Shown here: positions 61,199 to 64,000 of the stretch, piece by piece
Layout: the number at the start of each line of letters is the position of its first letter
Numbering within the stretch: the first letter of the stretch is position 1
DNA from: JBJTUH01 sp044346175
GTDB taxonomy: Bacteria > Cyanobacteriota > Vampirovibrionia > Vampirovibrionales > JAJTHC01
Length of the DNA stretch: 64,000 bases
Reading direction: 5' to 3'
Assembly (NCBI GenBank): GCA_044346175.1
Contig: JBIIZQ010000006.1
Span: 62,001-126,000, forward strand
Translations under genes and position numbers: made by a program
Notes under the pieces: model-generated
What the model was told of the DNA's origin: nothing
Databases searched by the model: none
The model's input: the letters and a program-made list of their open reading frames with translations, nothing else

Positions 61199-64000
61199 CT
61201 AGGGGGTAAGCAGTTGGGTGTCTTCTGGATTCAGATGGGTGCGATGATGGTATAGGTGCGTCCACCATAACGCTGGGGGTAACGGGCGTGAAGCTTTTTT
61301 AGTGGGCGTGGTGTGTTGGCTGTAAGACATCCATAGCCCACGTTCAGCACGGGTAAGCCCTACGTAAATGAGTCGGCACTCTTCTGCAAGTTTGCTTTTG
61401 AGGAGGTCGTGGGCAAGGGTGTCTTTGAATTTCTGGATAGTTTGGGAAGACCGACTGCCAGAGGCACCGCTAGGGGTGGCTTGATGTAACGTATGATAGA
61501 GGAGCGCATCCCGCCATAATACATCACTGCCTTTAAGGGTGAGTGCATCAGGGGTATGACTTGTGGGGGTACCTTCCAAACGCATGGGGTATTGTTTGCC
61601 GTCGCATCCCATGAGTAGCACGAGAGGAAATTCTTGTCCCTTGGATTTATGAACCGTCATGATGCTGAGGGTGACTGTATGAGGTGCTGGTCCTTGCGTG
61701 TTTATGCGTTGTGTTTGTGGCGATGAGGGTGTGGGGAGGGATTGATACAGGCTAAAATCCTTATGTTGAATGACATGGGTTAGGAAACGCCGCAGTGTAT
61801 GGAGGGTACTTTCACAGACAGGCTGTGGTAGATGCTGGAGTTGTTGGCGTAGTTGGCTTTGAAGGGCTTGGAACCTTTCAAAATGCGTGATGAGTGATGG
61901 ATAAGGCAATGTAACGTCTTGATGTGCAGGATGGGTTCCCATGAAACGATGTAGTGTTTCTAACAAGGTATAGACGTTTTGTTGTTGGGCAGTCTGTTTC
62001 ATCATGTACCAGTCAAAATCCCACTGGGTTTTGTTCTCTTGGGGGGCTACATGACGTTCCGAGGCAGTCTCCTCGGAGGCCATATCGACCATAGCGGGGT
62101 AAGGTAAGTCTTCATGTGTTTGTAGTGCATCAAGACATGTCAGTGCAGTTCTGAACCAAGCACGCAGGGTGTCTTGGGTGTAGCCGCCTAGCCCGCCTTC
62201 TTCTTCAATGAGGTAGTGTATGTCCATGCATGCTTGGAGAGAGGCTTTCTGGTATTGCTGTTGCTTTTGGAGGAGGTCTCGTATCAGGTCGCAACGCTCT
62301 TTGGTACGACATAACACCGCAACACGCTCGATAGGTTTGTGTGTGGGGGTGTCTTCATCGTGATTTGCCTGTAGGCTTTGAGTGACATGATGATGAAGCC
62401 AGTGCCATGCTTGTTGGCACTCCTCATGGATATCATGGGCTTCATACCAAGTGATAGGACCGACGAGACTCGGGTTGTCCTCTGTGGGGGTGAGCATGGC
62501 GGGCTGAAAGGCACCTTGGCTTTCAGGTATCCACTCCGAGCTTTGAGAAAGCCACAGATTGGCTAACGTTTGAATCGCAACGGCACTCCGACTACTGAAG
62601 TGTAACTGGACGCATTGGGTGTCAGGGTGCTGTGCAAAGTTTCTGAAAATATCGGTGGTGGCACTGGTGAACGTCGTGGTAATAGACTGATTGGTATCGC
62701 CCACACGGATGAGGTTTGAGGTGCCAAGCAGCTGGGTAAGGAGCATTTGAAGGGCTTCTGAGGAGTCTTGTGCTTCATCTTCGATGACAAGCTCGCATTG
62801 GCTTTGGAAAAACATGCGTGTATCAGGGTAGGCTTGCAAATGGAGTACGGCCTCGGCAATGAGATGGTCAAAGTCAACTTGGTTCAGTTCCTGCATCATC
62901 TGATGGTACACCCCCCAAGCCTGATACAGGGCTGTCAGTTGTGGGTGTCCTTGGGGGCATGGCGACCAAGCCTGAAGGGCATCCTCCCAAGGCCTTGGGG
63001 AGGCGGCATGGGCGAGGGTCTGAGCACGATAAGGTAACAGTGTGAACGTTAGTTTTGAAAACAGGGTTTCCAAGGTGCTAAACCAAAGCTCTTGAGGGGT
63101 ATACTCTGGTAGGGTTTGTCGTGCCACTTCCATCAATAAACTTTGTTTCAAGGCGGGGTCTATGAGGGTTGGGGTCTCTCGGTGGGCATGTTGCAGTATT
63201 TTGAGTGCAAGGGCATGCAGGGTTGAAATATGGGGGAGTTGATAACTGGGCTTGTGTGGGAAGTGGGTTTGGAGGCGCTTTCGTAAGGTGTGGGCGGCAC
63301 TTTCCATATAAGTGACGACCCATATGCGGTTGGGATGTGGCACGAAAGGTGGTGCCTCAGGCAAATTTTCTTCGTCTGTGCTTTCCTGCAAGTTTTGAGG
63401 GTGTCGATGAGACCCAGATTCAAAACGTGCGATTAAATGCACCAGTAGGGCAATGCTTGTAAAGGTTTTGCCTGCACCAGGTACGGCTTGAATCGCCATG
63501 GCACCCCCTTGATAGGCCAAAGCGAGGGCTTGGTCTGCACGTGGCGTGAGTGTTTGAAGGGTGCGTGTTTGTGCGAGTTCTAAGGCGAGTGTTTGGCTAT
63601 CGCACAATAGGCTGGGGTATGCCTGCCCTAGTACCGAGGCAAGGTGTTGTGTAGGGGGGTAAGGTTGCCCAAGGAGGTCGGTTTCAGAGGCAAAACACCA
63701 CACTTTAGCTTGTGCAAGTAGGATAAGGGCATGGGTTTGGTGGGCGGCACGATATTGTATCAAGGCTTCAGCCCCTTTGCTGTGCAAGAGCCAATGGGTG
63801 AGTTGAGGGAGAGTGGGTGTGGTTTCGTTGGGGTAATAATGGCGATACAGGGTGTAGGGCCATTCGGGCCAACGGCTACTCATCAGCCACGCATGATAGA
63901 ATTTGGTATGGTCGTGTTTACACCACAGGGGGTTATAGCTGTCGAGCAGTAAGACATGGGGTCGTCTTAAAGAAGCTTCAAGGGCGTATTGTGGGGTGCT
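61199..64000 (-). CDS. UvrD/Rep-like superfamily 1 helicase (partial at window edge)
   Basis: The frame is open to the last base of the window, so the true start lies beyond it. The first ATG inside, at 63883, is preceded by 39 more codons (ending HTKFYHAWL) with no stop. At least 933 residues are present. SF1A motifs: Walker A AIQAVPGAGKTFTSIAL, RIWVVTYMESAAHTLRKRL (Ia), LVIEDEAQDSSEALQML (II), LIRVGDTNQSITTTF (III), VTLSIMTVHKSKGQEFPLVLLMG (V) and ECRLIYVGLTRAERGLWMSYS (VI). It unwinds DNA using ATP. The N-terminal part (SLRRPHVLLLDSYNPLWCKHD) precedes the helicase core and is unknown. It is upstream of the methyltransferase on the same strand, 370 bp apart. Confidence 0.9.
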   Translation of the reverse strand, partial: STPQYALEASLRRPHVLLLDSYNPLWCKHDHTKFYHAWLMSSRWPEWPYTLYRHYYPNETTPTLPQLTHWLLHSKGAEALIQYRAAHQTHALILLAQAKVWCFASETDLLGQPYPPTQHLASVLGQAYPSLLCDSQTLALELAQTRTLQTLTPRADQALALAYQGGAMAIQAVPGAGKTFTSIALLVHLIARFESGSHRHPQNLQESTDEENLPEAPPFVPHPNRIWVVTYMESAAHTLRKRLQTHFPHKPSYQLPHISTLHALALKILQHAHRETPTLIDPALKQSLLMEVARQTLPEYTPQELWFSTLETLFSKLTFTLLPYRAQTLAHAASPRPWEDALQAWSPCPQGHPQLTALYQAWGVYHQMMQELNQVDFDHLIAEAVLHLQAYPDTRMFFQSQCELVIEDEAQDSSEALQMLLTQLLGTSNLIRVGDTNQSITTTFTSATTDIFRNFAQHPDTQCVQLHFSSRSAVAIQTLANLWLSQSSEWIPESQGAFQPAMLTPTEDNPSLVGPITWYEAHDIHEECQQAWHWLHHHVTQSLQANHDEDTPTHKPIERVAVLCRTKERCDLIRDLLQKQQQYQKASLQACMDIHYLIEEEGGLGGYTQDTLRAWFRTALTCLDALQTHEDLPYPAMVDMASEETASERHVAPQENKTQWDFDWYMMKQTAQQQNVYTLLETLHRFMGTHPAHQDVTLPYPSLITHFERFQALQSQLRQQLQHLPQPVCESTLHTLRRFLTHVIQHKDFSLYQSLPTPSSPQTQRINTQGPAPHTVTLSIMTVHKSKGQEFPLVLLMGCDGKQYPMRLEGTPTSHTPDALTLKGSDVLWRDALLYHTLHQATPSGASGSRSSQTIQKFKDTLAHDLLKSKLAEECRLIYVGLTRAERGLWMSYSQHTTPTKKASRPLPPALWWTHLYHHRTHLNPEDTQLLTP

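Overview
The window is most simply read as a chromosomal segment of a Gram-negative, probably flagellated bacterium of middling GC content. It carries an LptC-like lipoprotein, a DUF374 acyltransferase, an AMIN-type amidase and a flagellar export gate protein (FlhB). The 16S rRNA stretch around the 360-390 region resembles Cyanobacteria and relatives, so I tentatively suggest the non-photosynthetic sister lineage (Vampirovibrionia/Melainabacteria). This is an inference from remembered motifs only; a 16S search would settle it.

Layout. 0-13.5 kb: an exported VirB10-like protein, a possible 2OG-Fe(II) oxygenase, tRNA-Cys, an N-acetylmuramoyl-L-alanine amidase, lptC, tatD-uvrC (overlapping by 4 nt), two poorly known proteins and uvrA. 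13.7-28.6 kb: two complete rRNA operons (16S-23S-5S) in the same orientation. They appear identical over about 5.2 kb, including the leader; the one difference I found is in the terminator loop. Neither spacer holds a tRNA. Between them lie a secreted hypothetical, rpe, an MFS transporter and the acyltransferase. 28.6-45.1 kb: mostly housekeeping genes (pyk, pgsA-like, tadA, flhB, ssb, a DUF1537 kinase, an anti-sigma-like ATPase, a large RdgB/HAM1 protein, trigger factor, tRNA-Gly, a mannose-type cupin) with two large tryptophan-rich unknowns.

45.5-51.6 kb is the accessory part. A sigma-70 family factor with two N-terminal AT-hooks has its last 54 bp duplicated 2326 bp downstream. The segment in between holds a Fic gene with its core deleted and an AT-rich PD-(D/E)XK-like nuclease gene. 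This looks like a small integrated element that restores the 3' end of its target gene. Beyond it is a compact arsenic operon (arsR, arsC, acr3) with a palindromic operator over the -10 box, then tRNA-Ile and tRNA-Leu.

52-64 kb: a large hypothetical, pgk, a GH108 lysozyme-like protein, a MshEN-type protein, and then the most interesting locus, an encapsulin nanocompartment operon. A small ferritin-like protein ending in a canonical LTVGSL targeting peptide precedes a family 1 encapsulin whose 66-residue C-terminal extension carries an AT-hook (RRGRKPK). Because the C-terminus of known family 1 shells faces outward, this suggests an iron-storage compartment that could dock on DNA. The window ends with a C5 cytosine methyltransferase, bracketed by two copies of a dispersed hairpin repeat, and a UvrD/Rep-like helicase that runs off the right edge.

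Window-wide patterns: many genes start with tandem ATG codons, and a roughly 110-nt two-hairpin intergenic repeat is scattered in at least five places.
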